64,000 nucleotides of DNA from UBA12077 sp963665525 (GTDB lineage: Bacteria; Bacteroidota; Bacteroidia; Bacteroidales; UBA12077), in contig OY762280.1 of NCBI GenBank assembly GCA_963665525.1, positions 1,364,001 to 1,428,000 of the forward strand, written 5' to 3'. Both the position numbers and the translations under genes were made by a program. The notes under the pieces were generated by a model. It did no database searches. It had not been told where the DNA came from and was given only the letters and a program-made list of their open reading frames with translations. This document shows, in pieces, positions 44,513 through 53,386 of this stretch (position 1 is the first letter of the stretch; every line of letters begins with the position of its first letter).

Positions 44513-45172
44513 ATGTCAACAAGAGAAAGAGTTACTGAAATGGCAACCTTAGAACGCTACAGAGTAGCATTAGAGAATGTAGAAACGCAAACTGAAATTG
44601 CAACAGTTATGGCAGAATTCGGATACGATGCTGCGTTAATTGAAGAAGGTAAGCAACTGTTTACAAAGACACGTCAGGCTTACGATGAGAATGTTAAAGA
44701 AGACGATGAAACTTCTCAGGCTTATAGTGATTTCATGGCGAAACGCAGTGCTTTAGAAAATACTTATTCTTTACACAGAAAGAAAGCTAAAGTAATTTTC
44801 AGGAAAGACCTTGAGACAATGAAAAAGTTACTAATTGATGGTTCAATGCCACGAGCTTATGTTAGCTGGCTTGAATTGGTTAAGAAATTTTATACTGAAA
44901 TGCTTGCTGACACAGCTTTGCAAACAAAAATTGCCCGTTTGAAAGTATCAGCAGATGATTTGATTGCTGCGAATGCACTTTTAAGTGAAATGGAAACATT
45001 ACGTTCTAAATATCTAATTGAAAAAGGAGAATCACAAGATGCTACCAACATAAAAGATTCTGCTTTTGCAGAACTTGATGACTGGATGAGCGAATTTTAT
45101 GCAGTTGCAAAGATTGCACTCGAAGACAATATTCAATTACTTGAAGCCTTAGGAGTAATTGTAAGAAACTAA
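44513..45172 (+). CDS. Conserved hypothetical helical protein, 219 residues
   Basis: Starts MSTRERVTEMATLERYRVAL. Almost wholly helical, with no Trp-rich or catalytic motifs; the pattern TEIATVMAEFGYDAALIEEG is one I associate with a Bacteroidota family of unknown function often preceded by repeats. Codon usage is less AT-biased than in neighbouring array genes. Preceded by a 21-bp tandem repeat region and followed by a strong hairpin at 45195. Confidence 0.7.
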   Translation: MSTRERVTEMATLERYRVALENVETQTEIATVMAEFGYDAALIEEGKQLFTKTRQAYDENVKEDDETSQAYSDFMAKRSALENTYSLHRKKAKVIFRKDLETMKKLLIDGSMPRAYVSWLELVKKFYTEMLADTALQTKIARLKVSADDLIAANALLSEMETLRSKYLIEKGESQDATNIKDSAFAELDDWMSEFYAVAKIALEDNIQLLEALGVIVRN

Positions 45173-45186
45173 ATCCAACGCTATTA

Positions 45187-45229
45187 CAAACACATTGGCA
45201 AACCTTTTGGGGTTTGCCAAAAAGTTTGT
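45187..45229 (+). terminator. Terminator after the 219-residue gene
   Basis: Stem TTGGCAAACC / GGTTTGCCAA with outer ACAAAC / GTTTGT pairing; loop TTTTG. Confidence 0.7.
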
Positions 45230-45351
45230 AACCTAACCCAATTTTGCTGTTACCAGCAATAAGTATTCCCGACCTTAGTATTAATTTTTTAGTCTTTCAT
45301 AGAAAAACTTTTACCAAACTGACAAGCTTGGTGGTACTACCGCCCAGCTTA
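45230..45351. other. Gene-free end of C3 before site R3
   Basis: It contains TGCTGTTACCAGCAATAAG (45229-45250 area), reminiscent of a site right end, and CTTTCATAGAAAAAC, also present in the gene-free cassette C9. It may be a decayed attC-like site. Confidence 0.4.
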
Positions 45352-45481
45352 TAACAACACATCAGCCTAAATGCGGGGGTTTTGGCGGTTTGATGACAAT
45401 TAGCTATATTTGTTTTGGTTTTCAACGGGTGACCGTGAAACACGGCGGGAATCCCGCACTCAGGCTATGTGTGGACCGTTA
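45352..45481 (+). repeat. attC-like site R3
   Basis: Opens GCTTATAACA, closes GGACCGTTATACAT. Stem CACAT(c)AGCCT with AGGCTATGTG. Left core matches the end of R2 (GTTATAAGC), 6.6 kb away. Confidence 0.88.
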
Positions 45482-45503
45482 TACATAATAAATTTTTTTG
45501 ACT

Positions 45504-46211
45504 ATGAGATTCAGTAATACTTTTAAAGTTGTGTGGTGGTTAACTGTATTGATTGCTGTAACAATAATTCTGTTTTTACGGTTTGACCATTTAACAAGTG
45601 ATACATTTTCATTCCTTGATATATTTTTCTTTTTGTTATGGATTATATTGATTCTTTTACCCATTTTTCAAGAAATTAATTTTTTTGGAATTAAAGTGAA
45701 AACTTCTATCAGTGAATTGAAAGATAACTTTGATAAACAAATTGGTCAGTTAAGAATGGATTTGAGCCAAAAGATTGATTTTAATCCAATTATTAATCTA
45801 AATCCTTCATCTGAAGATAAATTGAAAGAACAAGAAAGTGAATTTTCTAAAATTTTACAAAATAAAGGAACGAATGCAAAGAAATTCATTGATAGTGATT
45901 TGAACATTGTCGATATTCCTGAAGATAATGAATTCTTATTTAAAGTTAGATTCAAAATTGAGCAAGAAATTAGAAGACTATGGAGCAAACATAATGATCC
46001 TTTGCAAATAATGGATAGAAAAGAACCAATTTCAAAAATGGTGCAAGACCTTGTTGAAAGAAATTTTATTTCAAAGGAATTAATTGGAATTCTGAAAGAC
46101 ACAATTGCAATAGCAAATCTTGGAATTCATGGTGAGAAAATAACAGAATCACAAATGCATTTTGTGAAAAATGTTGGTACAGGAGTCATTGCTTTAATTG
46201 AAGAACTTTAA
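45504..46211 (+). CDS. Cassette C4 gene: membrane protein with coiled cytoplasmic domain
   Basis: 235 residues from 45504. Two membrane helices near the N-terminus (VVWWLTVLIAVTIILFL and SFLDIFFFLLWIILILL), then a coiled segment (SISELKDNFDKQIGQL) and a soluble helical domain (VRFKIEQEIRRLWSKH ... IGILKDTIAIANLGIHG). The last part looks like the DUF4145/HEPN-like helical bundles of bacterial defence proteins, but this is tentative. It starts 19 bases after R3. Confidence 0.65.
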   Translation: MRFSNTFKVVWWLTVLIAVTIILFLRFDHLTSDTFSFLDIFFFLLWIILILLPIFQEINFFGIKVKTSISELKDNFDKQIGQLRMDLSQKIDFNPIINLNPSSEDKLKEQESEFSKILQNKGTNAKKFIDSDLNIVDIPEDNEFLFKVRFKIEQEIRRLWSKHNDPLQIMDRKEPISKMVQDLVERNFISKELIGILKDTIAIANLGIHGEKITESQMHFVKNVGTGVIALIEEL

Positions 46212-46226
46212 AAAATTTACAATGTA

Positions 46227-46354
46227 TAACAGCAAGTCATACTACATGCGGGGTTTTGTGGTTTGCTGACTAAGTATTATCTTAGTAAAGTTGTTCAACG
46301 GTGGACAATGAAACAAGGCGCAAACCCGCACAGTAGCATACTTGCGGACCGTTA
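46227..46354 (+). repeat. attC-like site R4
   Basis: Opens ATGTATAACA, closes GGACCGTTACTAT. Stem GCAAGT(c)ATACTA with TAGCATACTTGC. Left core matches the end of R3. Differs from R12 at only a few positions. Confidence 0.9.
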
Positions 46355-46372
46355 CTATTAATAATTATTTTT

Positions 46373-47188
46373 ATGAAGCAAACGACATTATTTTTTTTAG
46401 TTTTTCTAATATTTACTTGTTGTAATCAAGTTAATAACAACTCTGGTGATAGTTCAAAACCAGTAAAAAGTATTAAAGAAACTGAAGTAGTTGAAGTAAT
46501 AGACACAATGAAAGTTATTTCGTCAAATAGATATTCAGGAAAATATTTATTTGCATCTGAAGTTCTGCTAACACCAGATGATTTTAAATTTATTACTTGT
46601 AGTGAATTGAGAATTATACGAAATGAAATCTTTGCACGATATGGATACAAATTTAAAAGCGAAGATTTAATAGAGTATTTTTCTAAACAAAAGTGGTATA
46701 TTCCACTCTATGATAATGTTGATACTTTTCTGAATGAAATAGAAAAAGAAAATATAACACTAATCTTAGTAGCTGAGAAAACATGTGTTGATTTGACAGT
46801 TAAGGAGCAATTGGATTCATTTATTTACTACCTTGATTCTAATGACAAGTATAGAATTGTTTCAGAAAAATTTGGTGAGACAGTTTTTAATCCTGGAAGT
46901 CAAGAAACTTTTGTATCTGGAACACTTTTTCCAAAAACTAAAAAATATAGAGTTCTTATTTATGAAACACAATCGACTGTTATTGGAGCAGACCAAATAA
47001 AGTTTTCAAAGACAGTAGCGCTGGTTTCAACAAATGATGGAGACTTTGTGACTACAATAGGAGTAGACACAGATGCTCAATTATATCAAATAAATGATTC
47101 AACCGTTAGGTGTGTTGAAAATTCAGGAGCAGACTCTACTGTTTATAATATTGTAATGAATAAATTTGAAAATATCATTAAAAAATAA
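46373..47188 (+). CDS. Cassette C5 gene: YARHG-domain lipoprotein
   Basis: 271 residues. Signal with lipobox FTCC, then a Ser/Asn-rich linker. Residues 80-130 match the YARHG domain: LRIIRNEIFARYGYKF followed by YFSKQKWYIP. This extracellular domain is frequent in secreted proteins and is proposed to bind peptidoglycan or other envelope parts. The rest is a beta-rich region of unknown nature. It starts 19 bases after R4. Confidence 0.82.
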   Translation: MKQTTLFFLVFLIFTCCNQVNNNSGDSSKPVKSIKETEVVEVIDTMKVISSNRYSGKYLFASEVLLTPDDFKFITCSELRIIRNEIFARYGYKFKSEDLIEYFSKQKWYIPLYDNVDTFLNEIEKENITLILVAEKTCVDLTVKEQLDSFIYYLDSNDKYRIVSEKFGETVFNPGSQETFVSGTLFPKTKKYRVLIYETQSTVIGADQIKFSKTVALVSTNDGDFVTTIGVDTDAQLYQINDSTVRCVENSGADSTVYNIVMNKFENIIKK

Positions 47189-47198
47189 TTAAAAATAG

Positions 47199-47326
47199 TA
47201 ACATCGGGTCATAAAACATGCGGGTTTTTGGTGGTTTGCGAGCTTTTTACTATCTTCAAACTTTATTAACGGGTGATAATGAAACAGGGCGAAAATCCCG
47301 CACGATTTCATACCCGAGGACCGTTA
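47199..47326 (+). repeat. attC-like site R5
   Basis: Opens ATAGTAACA, closes GGACCGTTAGCAAT. Stem CGGGT(c)AT-AAA with TTT-ATACCCG. Left core matches the end of R4. Confidence 0.88.
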
Positions 47327-47339
47327 GCAATAATAAATT

Positions 47340-47972
47340 ATGAAAACTCAGACAGAGCTACCAAAGATATATGAAGGTTTTTACGAATTTGATACTAATG
47401 ATAATATTGGAATAATCAGATATTGTGAAAGTAATTTGTTGTACATTGACAATAAAGAATCTTTTAAAGACTATGATGACTTTTTTTGCTTTTCACAAAT
47501 GATTGTTCAGTTTGTGATAAGTCTTGAAAAAATTGGAAAATATTCAAAAGCTATAAAATATGCGGATAAGGCTATTTCTTTATTTGAAGCGAATCTGAAT
47601 GAATACGAGATTGAACTTAATGACTTTAATTATTACTGGAGCGTTCTGACCAGCAAGGGTCGTTTACATTATGAATTTAAAGAATATGATAAGTCAATTT
47701 TAGCTTTTGAAAAATTACTTTCTTGGGACTCTGATAATGATAATTTTAAACTTTGGTTAGACTCTGCAATTTCAAAAAAACGACGGTCAATTAACAAATA
47801 TCTTTATGCTGGGGCAATATTCTTATTGATATTATCTTATGTAATTAAAGGACAGACAGAGAATATATATAGATTTAGACTTATTCCTATTACAGGTTTT
47901 TTCTTAGTTGTCGTCGCTGCGATAAATGAATTTGTAATTGATGAAATTGTAAAATGGAGAAAGAAATCATAA
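47340..47972 (+). CDS. Cassette C6 gene: TPR-like protein with C-terminal membrane anchor
   Basis: 210 residues. Residues 45-140 contain about two TPR-type units (KYSKAIKYADKAISLFE and EYDKSILAFEKLLSWDSDND). Two C-terminal membrane helices follow (YLYAGAIFLLILSYVI and ITGFFLVVVAAINEFV), with Arg/Lys at the very end. Topology suggests a TPR domain facing the cytoplasm. Start is 13 bases after the GTTA of R5. Function unknown. Confidence 0.7.
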   Translation: MKTQTELPKIYEGFYEFDTNDNIGIIRYCESNLLYIDNKESFKDYDDFFCFSQMIVQFVISLEKIGKYSKAIKYADKAISLFEANLNEYEIELNDFNYYWSVLTSKGRLHYEFKEYDKSILAFEKLLSWDSDNDNFKLWLDSAISKKRRSINKYLYAGAIFLLILSYVIKGQTENIYRFRLIPITGFFLVVVAAINEFVIDEIVKWRKKS

Positions 47973-47983
47973 TTTACAATTGC

Positions 47984-48113
47984 TAACATTGGGTCATAAA
48001 GCATGCGGGTTTTCGTATCGGTCTGACTATTTTTATTATATTTGTTTCAAGGTCAACGGGTGACCATGAAACGCGGCGGCGATCCCGCCCGACTTTATAC
48101 CCAAGGACCGTTA
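47984..48113 (+). repeat. attC-like site R6
   Basis: Opens ATTGCTAACA, closes GGACCGTTACGGGT. Perfect stem TGGGT(c)ATAAAG / CTTTATACCCA. Inner hairpin GGTCAACGGGTGACC. Differs from R19 at about four positions. Left core matches the end of R5. Confidence 0.92.
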
Positions 48114-48157
48114 CGGGTAATATTAGCCGAATCCACATATATCATAATTATTTCGCT

Positions 48158-49351
48158 ATGAAAGCAATACAGGAAAAAGTCAAGAAATTACTAAAAATTG
48201 TAAAAGTTAGTTACAGAGATAATAATGTCAAAAATGATTGGGACAATGTAGTAATATGGTTTGAAGATGAAGATAACAAGGATTATTTTGAAACAATTGA
48301 TTTAGTTTGGGGAAGATATAAAGATTTAAAAGAAACTTTATCAAGAACGTCAATAGCAGATAATCTAAATGAACTCTTAAAAAAACTTATTAATAGTGAA
48401 AAAGAATGTACTGAGAAATTATTAAAAACATTCTTTGAAAATCTTAAAGCAATTCCAATAGAAGAAAAAGTAGTTTTTAGAGAAATTCATAGCGTGAGAA
48501 TTTATGAACCAATTAAAACAAATGGATTCGAATTGTATAATATTAATAAACATAAAGGTGTTTTAGAAGAACTTTACCCACAATTTATTAAAGAACTTGA
48601 GAAAGGTTATATTCAGCAGTTACAAACTAAAAATATAATTTGTTATAAAGTAAAAACACGAGATTATGATAAGGCGCAAGAAATTGCTCTTGAAAATTTT
48701 AAAATTTTTGAAAATGTTTTAAGTTTTTTTATAAGTAATCCTGAATTTAACAATAAGATTCGTATCTCTGATTCAAATATACTTCAACCAAAAGTTACAA
48801 TAGTCATTTCTGAGAAAGCTCGTATGACAACTGTTGAGACAAGTCAGTATGGAATACCAAGTGTTTTGAGTTTTCAGTTGTTTGAAAATGACAATTTCCA
48901 GCATTTGATAAATTTGGTAACAAAGAAAAATAAATCAGGAATGGAATTAAGGATTTCCACGGCTATTGATTGGGCTTCAAATGGTTTAAGAGAAGAGAAT
49001 AAATCTAAAGCTTTAATTTATTTTGTTTTCGCAATTGAAAGTTTATTGAAAAAAGATGAAAAAGGAATAATTAAACCATCAATTGTAAGTCAACTATCTG
49101 ATACAGTAGGATTTATTTTAGGGAACACTTATGAAAGCAGAGTTAAATACGCGAAAATGTTCAGTGATACTTATGGTAAACGTTCAGAAGTAGTTCATTA
49201 TGGAAAGGATAAAATTACTAAAACTGAACTTAACGGAGCTTTTTTCATTTTTAAATCTGTCATCATGAAACTTATTGAAGACCCTGAATTGAATAAATTG
49301 AAAAGCATAGATAATTTGTTAAGTTGGTGCAAATTAAAGAAATTCAGCTAA
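48158..49351 (+). CDS. Cassette C7 gene: HEPN-like C-terminal domain protein
   Basis: 397 residues, soluble. The C-terminal 130 residues have the helical pattern of Apea-like HEPN domains: LIYFVFAIESLLKKD, then TYESRVKYAKMFSDTYGKRSEVVHYGKD, where the R-x4-H-like motif (RSEVVH) is the usual RNase signature. The N-terminal half is helical and not recognised. HEPN proteins often act as RNases in defence or toxin systems. That role here is inference. Starts 45 bases after R6. Confidence 0.7.
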   Translation: MKAIQEKVKKLLKIVKVSYRDNNVKNDWDNVVIWFEDEDNKDYFETIDLVWGRYKDLKETLSRTSIADNLNELLKKLINSEKECTEKLLKTFFENLKAIPIEEKVVFREIHSVRIYEPIKTNGFELYNINKHKGVLEELYPQFIKELEKGYIQQLQTKNIICYKVKTRDYDKAQEIALENFKIFENVLSFFISNPEFNNKIRISDSNILQPKVTIVISEKARMTTVETSQYGIPSVLSFQLFENDNFQHLINLVTKKNKSGMELRISTAIDWASNGLREENKSKALIYFVFAIESLLKKDEKGIIKPSIVSQLSDTVGFILGNTYESRVKYAKMFSDTYGKRSEVVHYGKDKITKTELNGAFFIFKSVIMKLIEDPELNKLKSIDNLLSWCKLKKFS

Positions 49352-49360
49352 TACAACCCG

Positions 49361-49488
49361 TAACACGCGTTCAACAAAAATGCGGGGTTTTGGTAGTTTG
49401 CTGACTAAGTTTTATCTTAGTAAAGTTGTTCAACGGTGGACAATGAAACACGGCGCAAACCCGCACTATTGTTAACGCGGGACCGTTA
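49361..49488 (+). repeat. attC-like site R7
   Basis: Opens CCCGTAACA, closes GGACCGTTACCAAT. Identical to R2 over all 128 bp between TAAC and GTTA, although outer bases differ. Left core matches the end of R6. Confidence 0.92.
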
Positions 49489-49595
49489 CCAATAAGCGTT
49501 TTAGGGGTGTTTTCGAAAATAATATTAACTTTGAGCATTAATTGATAATAAAGTTTATTTTTTTACTATTTTTACTTTAAATAAATTTAGAAAAT

Positions 49596-50537
49596 TTGTC
49601 AAATCGTTTAGAAATAAAATTAACTGAAGCTCACGAAAAAGCAGTGAGTTTAAAATCTATGTCTTCTGATGCTTTAGATTCATTTATGAAAGTTATGAGT
49701 TCATTGAAATCTATTGCTGATACTGTTGAGAATAAAGAAGATTTAAATTTTTCTATAACGGAAGGTTCTGCAGTTTGTGCTATTGAAGCACCAGAGCCAA
49801 TTATTCAGTCTGTTTTTGATGATATGGACCGTGCAATAAAAGGTGAAAGCAGGGATAAAGTATTTACAAGTCATCTAAGAATAATTCAAGAACAAATTAA
49901 AAATGAAGAATTTAAATATAATTTTTCTTACTATAAGGGTAAGAAAAAAATTGAGATTCATCCACGTTTAATAAAATCAAATAGAATTGCTCTTAAAAGA
50001 AAAGATAGGTTAGAACATAATTATAAATTATTAATTATAAGGGGTTTTCTAAATCAGATAGGTGGAAAAGAACCTAATTATCATTTTGATTATGGACATG
50101 GTGAAAAAATAACAATTGCCTGTTCTATGGAAGATGCATTCATTGTTAATAAATATTTATATAAAAACATAACATCCTTAGTTGTTTGCAAGGAATGGAA
50201 AAATGACAAGAAAAGAAGAGAATATACTCATAAAATTATTCTTGAAGACCTATTAGTTGAAGAATTGAAGTCATATATTGAATCTTATAATAAAGAAAGT
50301 GATTTAGTTAGCAAGTTGTCTATAACACATGATTTTATTGACAAAATGTTTTCAACTACCAATTTTGGAAAAGAAGCTATTAAGTTTTTATTAATTGCAT
50401 ATAACGATATTAATTTCCATTTAAGTGAATTGAAAACATTATTAGTTATTTCTAAGCCATTCAAAGAAGACAAAATAATTAAGGAATACCGAGAAGCTTT
50501 ACTTGCTACATACGAAAAGAAGAAATGGAATGCTTAA
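49596..50537 (+). CDS. Cassette C8 gene 1: hypothetical protein, 313 residues
   Basis: Probably starts at TTG 49596 (MSNRLEIKLTEAHEKA); no ATG in the first part fits. Helical N-terminus, then a basic middle (KGKKKIEIHPRLIKSNRIALK, split here) and an acidic C-terminus. The family is not recognised. Overlaps the next gene by 8 bases, so the two are translationally coupled. About 107 bases lie between site R7 and the start, room for a promoter. Confidence 0.65.
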   Translation: MSNRLEIKLTEAHEKAVSLKSMSSDALDSFMKVMSSLKSIADTVENKEDLNFSITEGSAVCAIEAPEPIIQSVFDDMDRAIKGESRDKVFTSHLRIIQEQIKNEEFKYNFSYYKGKKKIEIHPRLIKSNRIALKRKDRLEHNYKLLIIRGFLNQIGGKEPNYHFDYGHGEKITIACSMEDAFIVNKYLYKNITSLVVCKEWKNDKKRREYTHKIILEDLLVEELKSYIESYNKESDLVSKLSITHDFIDKMFSTTNFGKEAIKFLLIAYNDINFHLSELKTLLVISKPFKEDKIIKEYREALLATYEKKKWNA

Positions 50538-51177
50538 ATTATCATTTGACATAGTTCAATCTTTGAAAGAATCTGATATAGTTTCAGATTTTGTTGCTTT
50601 CGGAAATTTATTATATGAAACTGAATCATATCATTGTGCATTTGTAATTCAATATGAAAATAAACTATATGAGTTTCATTATACAGGTGAAGAAATTGAA
50701 TATTCTGAATTAAAGAATGATTATTTCCACAAGGTAACAAATACAATCTTACCAGATGAAGTTCCTTCATTTATCGCAATGTGTAAGAATATTCTTAAAA
50801 ATGCTAACCCAAGATACGGATATTTCTATTCAGGAGAAAGTTATAATAAAGAAGGTGTTCACTTAAGTAATGTTGACTTAGGTGAAAGGATGACTTGTGT
50901 TGGATTCTGTTTGAACGTTATGACAGGTTTTCTTGAAGAAGATTATATAAATTACAAAGATTGGTCAAGTGACTCTCATTCAGATCCTGAATATTTAATA
51001 AATTTTTGTAAAAATCATAACTTGGATATTGATAAAATTAAATCATCTCATAGAAGAATTACTCCAAGAGAGTGTCTTATATCGGGATACTTCGATGAAT
51101 TGCCAATTTCTAAAGAAGAAATAGATTCTAAACAAAAGGAAATAGAAGAATATTTCTCAGTTCGCTTAGCAGTATAA
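50530..51177 (+). CDS. Cassette C8 gene 2: hypothetical protein, 215 residues
   Basis: ATG at 50530, 8 bases before the end of gene 1. Soluble. Contains HCAFVIQYENKLYEFHYTG near residue 35 and a Gly/Cys segment LGERMTCVGFCLNVMTG near residue 120. The Cys-rich helix and later HRRITPREC suggest a papain-like or NlpC/P60-like fold (Cys followed by His), but I cannot assign it firmly. Co-expressed with gene 1. Confidence 0.65.
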   Translation: MLKLSFDIVQSLKESDIVSDFVAFGNLLYETESYHCAFVIQYENKLYEFHYTGEEIEYSELKNDYFHKVTNTILPDEVPSFIAMCKNILKNANPRYGYFYSGESYNKEGVHLSNVDLGERMTCVGFCLNVMTGFLEEDYINYKDWSSDSHSDPEYLINFCKNHNLDIDKIKSSHRRITPRECLISGYFDELPISKEEIDSKQKEIEEYFSVRLAV

Positions 51178-51217
51178 TTATTTATAAAGTTCTTAAATTC
51201 CCCTAAACGCCAATTGG

Positions 51218-51349
51218 TAACATTGTTTCACAAGCCATACGGGGGTTTGGTGGTTTCGTGACTTTGTATTATCTTAGTAAAAGTTCTTAGCGGTGGACTG
51301 ATAAACTGGGCGGCAAAATCCCGTACAGGCTCGTAAACAAGGACCGTTA
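51218..51349 (+). repeat. attC-like site R8
   Basis: Opens ATTGGTAACA, closes GGACCGTTATTGGT. Stem TTGTTT(c)AC with GTAAACAA. Longest copy (132 bp). Left core matches the end of R7. Confidence 0.88.
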
Positions 51350-51710
51350 TTGGTAATAGCTCGAAAAATTTATTTTGCCTTCCCTCCTAATTTCTAAAAA
51401 TGCTTTTTTCTTATCGGTTGGACAATTTTATTTCGGTTGATAATTTCTCAACGGATGATACCTAAACGCGCCAAAAAAAATAAAAAAGCGAGTCGTTGAC
51501 TCGTATAGTGATTAAGAATTAACGCTTTTTTCATTTAGACACATATTTTTAAAATTAGTTTGCCAACCCAGGAAATCCACTTTTCATAGAAAAGTTTTTA
51601 GCGAAATTCTATTTCGCGCGGTTGACCTGATACTTTCATACTTCGTTGTTACTTTTTCAACGGGTGATCGAGAAACACGGCGCTGATTGGCGAAATGAAG
51701 CTACAACCAA
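51350..51710. other. Gene-free cassette C9
   Basis: No credible frame on either strand. Contains ACGGGTGATCGAGAAACACG, like the 3' half of an attC-like site, and GCGCTGATTGGCGAAATGAA. A diverged copy of this whole segment follows the second IS at 62819-63153. A minor hairpin CGAGTC / GACTCG lies at about 51490-51505. Confidence 0.7.
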
Positions 51711-51839
51711 TAACACGCCATCAAACGGCATTACGGGTGTATGGTGGTTCAGCAAATTTTGCTATCTTTATGTTTCATTATCAACGGGTGATAATGAAAC
51801 ACGGCGCAATCCCGCTCGCCGCTTATGGCGGGACCGTTA
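51711..51839 (+). repeat. attC-like site R9
   Basis: Opens ACCAATAACA, closes GGACCGTTAGCAGC. Stem CGCCAT(c)AA / TTATGGCG. Left core matches the end of R8, so the gene-free C9 is a complete cassette. Confidence 0.88.
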
Positions 51840-51884
51840 GCAGCAATAATTATTTTAGAGTCCGCGAAACTATAAACTAAACAA

Positions 51885-52532
51885 ATGAAAAACATTAAGT
51901 TGACAATTATTACAAGTACAATCATATTATTACTTTCTTCAACTTTTGTAATAGCTCAAGAAAGTGATGATTGCTATTCCATGAATAAAAATGAATATGA
52001 AAAATTAAGCTTTAAAAACTATCAAGATAGCTATCTTAAAAACTTGATCGAATATTACTTTACTTGTGATGATACAAAGCCAGAACCAAATAACTTTTTG
52101 AAGTTTAATCCATATTTTATGAATGACTCCATTATAAAACTAAAAACAAATAATGGATATGAGATAATAATGACTTCTACAAAATTTCAGAAGAAGAAGC
52201 ATGCTCTGCAGAAAAACTCTAAAGGCTATATATGCAGAATTGACAATAAGATATTTTTTGGAACAGATGAGACGGAGCCTTTAGAAGAGTTTAAAAGTAT
52301 ACAAGTAAAATTGAATAATAAGACAATTGGACTTGATAAAAAGGAATACTCTGATTTATATAATCCATTTTTTAAATATGGCAATGAATCTCGAATTTAT
52401 ATACTTCAAGACAAAAAGAATGAATATTTACTTATTCTTATGTATGCAAGTGATGGAGCTGGAGCCTATGCAACGATGTGGATCTTTAAGAATGGAAAAT
52501 ACATTAGCCGTATTGTTGACTTTTTATGTTAA
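51885..52532 (+). CDS. Cassette C10 gene: secreted protein, 215 residues
   Basis: Signal peptide MKNIKLTIITSTIILLLSST, cut after VIAQ. The mature part is rich in Lys, Asn, Asp and Tyr, with two Cys in the first third (DDCYSMNK, YFTCDDT) that may pair. The C-terminus YLLILMYASDGAGAYATMWI looks beta-rich. The family is not recognised. Starts 45 bases after R9. Confidence 0.7.
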   Translation: MKNIKLTIITSTIILLLSSTFVIAQESDDCYSMNKNEYEKLSFKNYQDSYLKNLIEYYFTCDDTKPEPNNFLKFNPYFMNDSIIKLKTNNGYEIIMTSTKFQKKKHALQKNSKGYICRIDNKIFFGTDETEPLEEFKSIQVKLNNKTIGLDKKEYSDLYNPFFKYGNESRIYILQDKKNEYLLILMYASDGAGAYATMWIFKNGKYISRIVDFLC

Positions 52533-52547
52533 AATAATTACAGCTGC

Positions 52548-52676
52548 TAACATTGGGTCATAAAGCATGCGGGTCTTGGTGGTTTTCTGACAATTTATGT
52601 TATCTTTAACTTTCGGTTTCGGGGGACACTGAAACACGGCGGAACTCCCGCACAGCTTCATACCCAAGGACCGTTA
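52548..52676 (+). repeat. attC-like site R10
   Basis: Opens GCTGCTAACA, closes GGACCGTTATAGGT. Stem TGGGT(c)AT-AAGC with GCTT-ATACCCA. Left core matches the end of R9. Confidence 0.88.
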
Positions 52677-52688
52677 TAGGTAATATTT

Positions 52689-53213
52689 TTGCTGGAAATT
52701 GTCCAGTTTTATCAATCAAAAACTATTCAATTGAAACTAAAACAAAAAAGAACAATAAGTTTATTTATAGCAACATTCATATTTATCGCTGCTAACTTGA
52801 CTAATATTTTAAGTTTAAGAAATAATATGATAAGCAAAGAACTTAAAGCTATTTATCAAGCAGAATTAGACAGTTGTTTAATTTCAAATGTTGTAGAAAA
52901 AGAACAACATATAGTTCGTGGAAAATATTTTTCTTTTAAGACTGTTTGTTCTGAAAAATATTTTGCTTTAATGCTTGACATGCAAGAAGCAAGGAAGTAC
53001 AGACAGCTTTTTGAAATTGGAAGTAAAATTTATAAAGAGTCAAATTCACTGGAAGCAGTTTTAATTAATAATGAAAGGACTGACAAAGTAGTTTTTAGTA
53101 GTTATTATAAAACTCCTATCTGGAAAATGCCATTCACGATAATTACTACTTTCTTTTATATTGTTCTTTTAATTGCGTTTTTAGTTATACCTGACTTGTC
53201 TTTTTTTAGGTAG
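52689..53213 (+). CDS. Cassette C11 gene: two-helix membrane protein
   Basis: 174 residues; start TTG 52689, with a later ATG possible. One membrane helix near residues 25-45 (ISLFIATFIFIAANL) and one near the C-terminus (FTIITTFFYIVLLIAFLVI) enclose a soluble middle domain with two Cys (DSCLIS, KTVCSEK) that would lie outside the cytoplasm. The family is not recognised. Confidence 0.6.
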   Translation: MLEIVQFYQSKTIQLKLKQKRTISLFIATFIFIAANLTNILSLRNNMISKELKAIYQAELDSCLISNVVEKEQHIVRGKYFSFKTVCSEKYFALMLDMQEARKYRQLFEIGSKIYKESNSLEAVLINNERTDKVVFSSYYKTPIWKMPFTIITTFFYIVLLIAFLVIPDLSFFR

Positions 53214-53234
53214 TTTTCGCAAAAATACAACCTA

Positions 53235-53364
53235 TAACATCGGGTCTCAAAGCATACGGGTTGCAGTAGCGGTTTGACAATTTTTGTTATATTTGTGTTC
53301 AGGGTCAACGGGTGACCCTGAAACACGGCGGCGATCCCGCACGCTTAAAACCCGAAGACCGTTA
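53235..53364 (+). repeat. attC-like site R11
   Basis: Opens ACCTATAACA, closes AGACCGTTATAAGCC. Inner hairpin CAGGGTCAACGGGTGACCCTG. Left core matches the end of R10. Closely related to R13. Confidence 0.88.
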
Positions 53365-53386
53365 TAAGCCATACAAAACGACGATT

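Noticed and set aside
51646..51880. Short open frames across site R9, and similar frames across R2, R12, R16 and R19
   Set aside because: They lie within the structured repeats, recur because the repeats recur, and do not resemble proteins.
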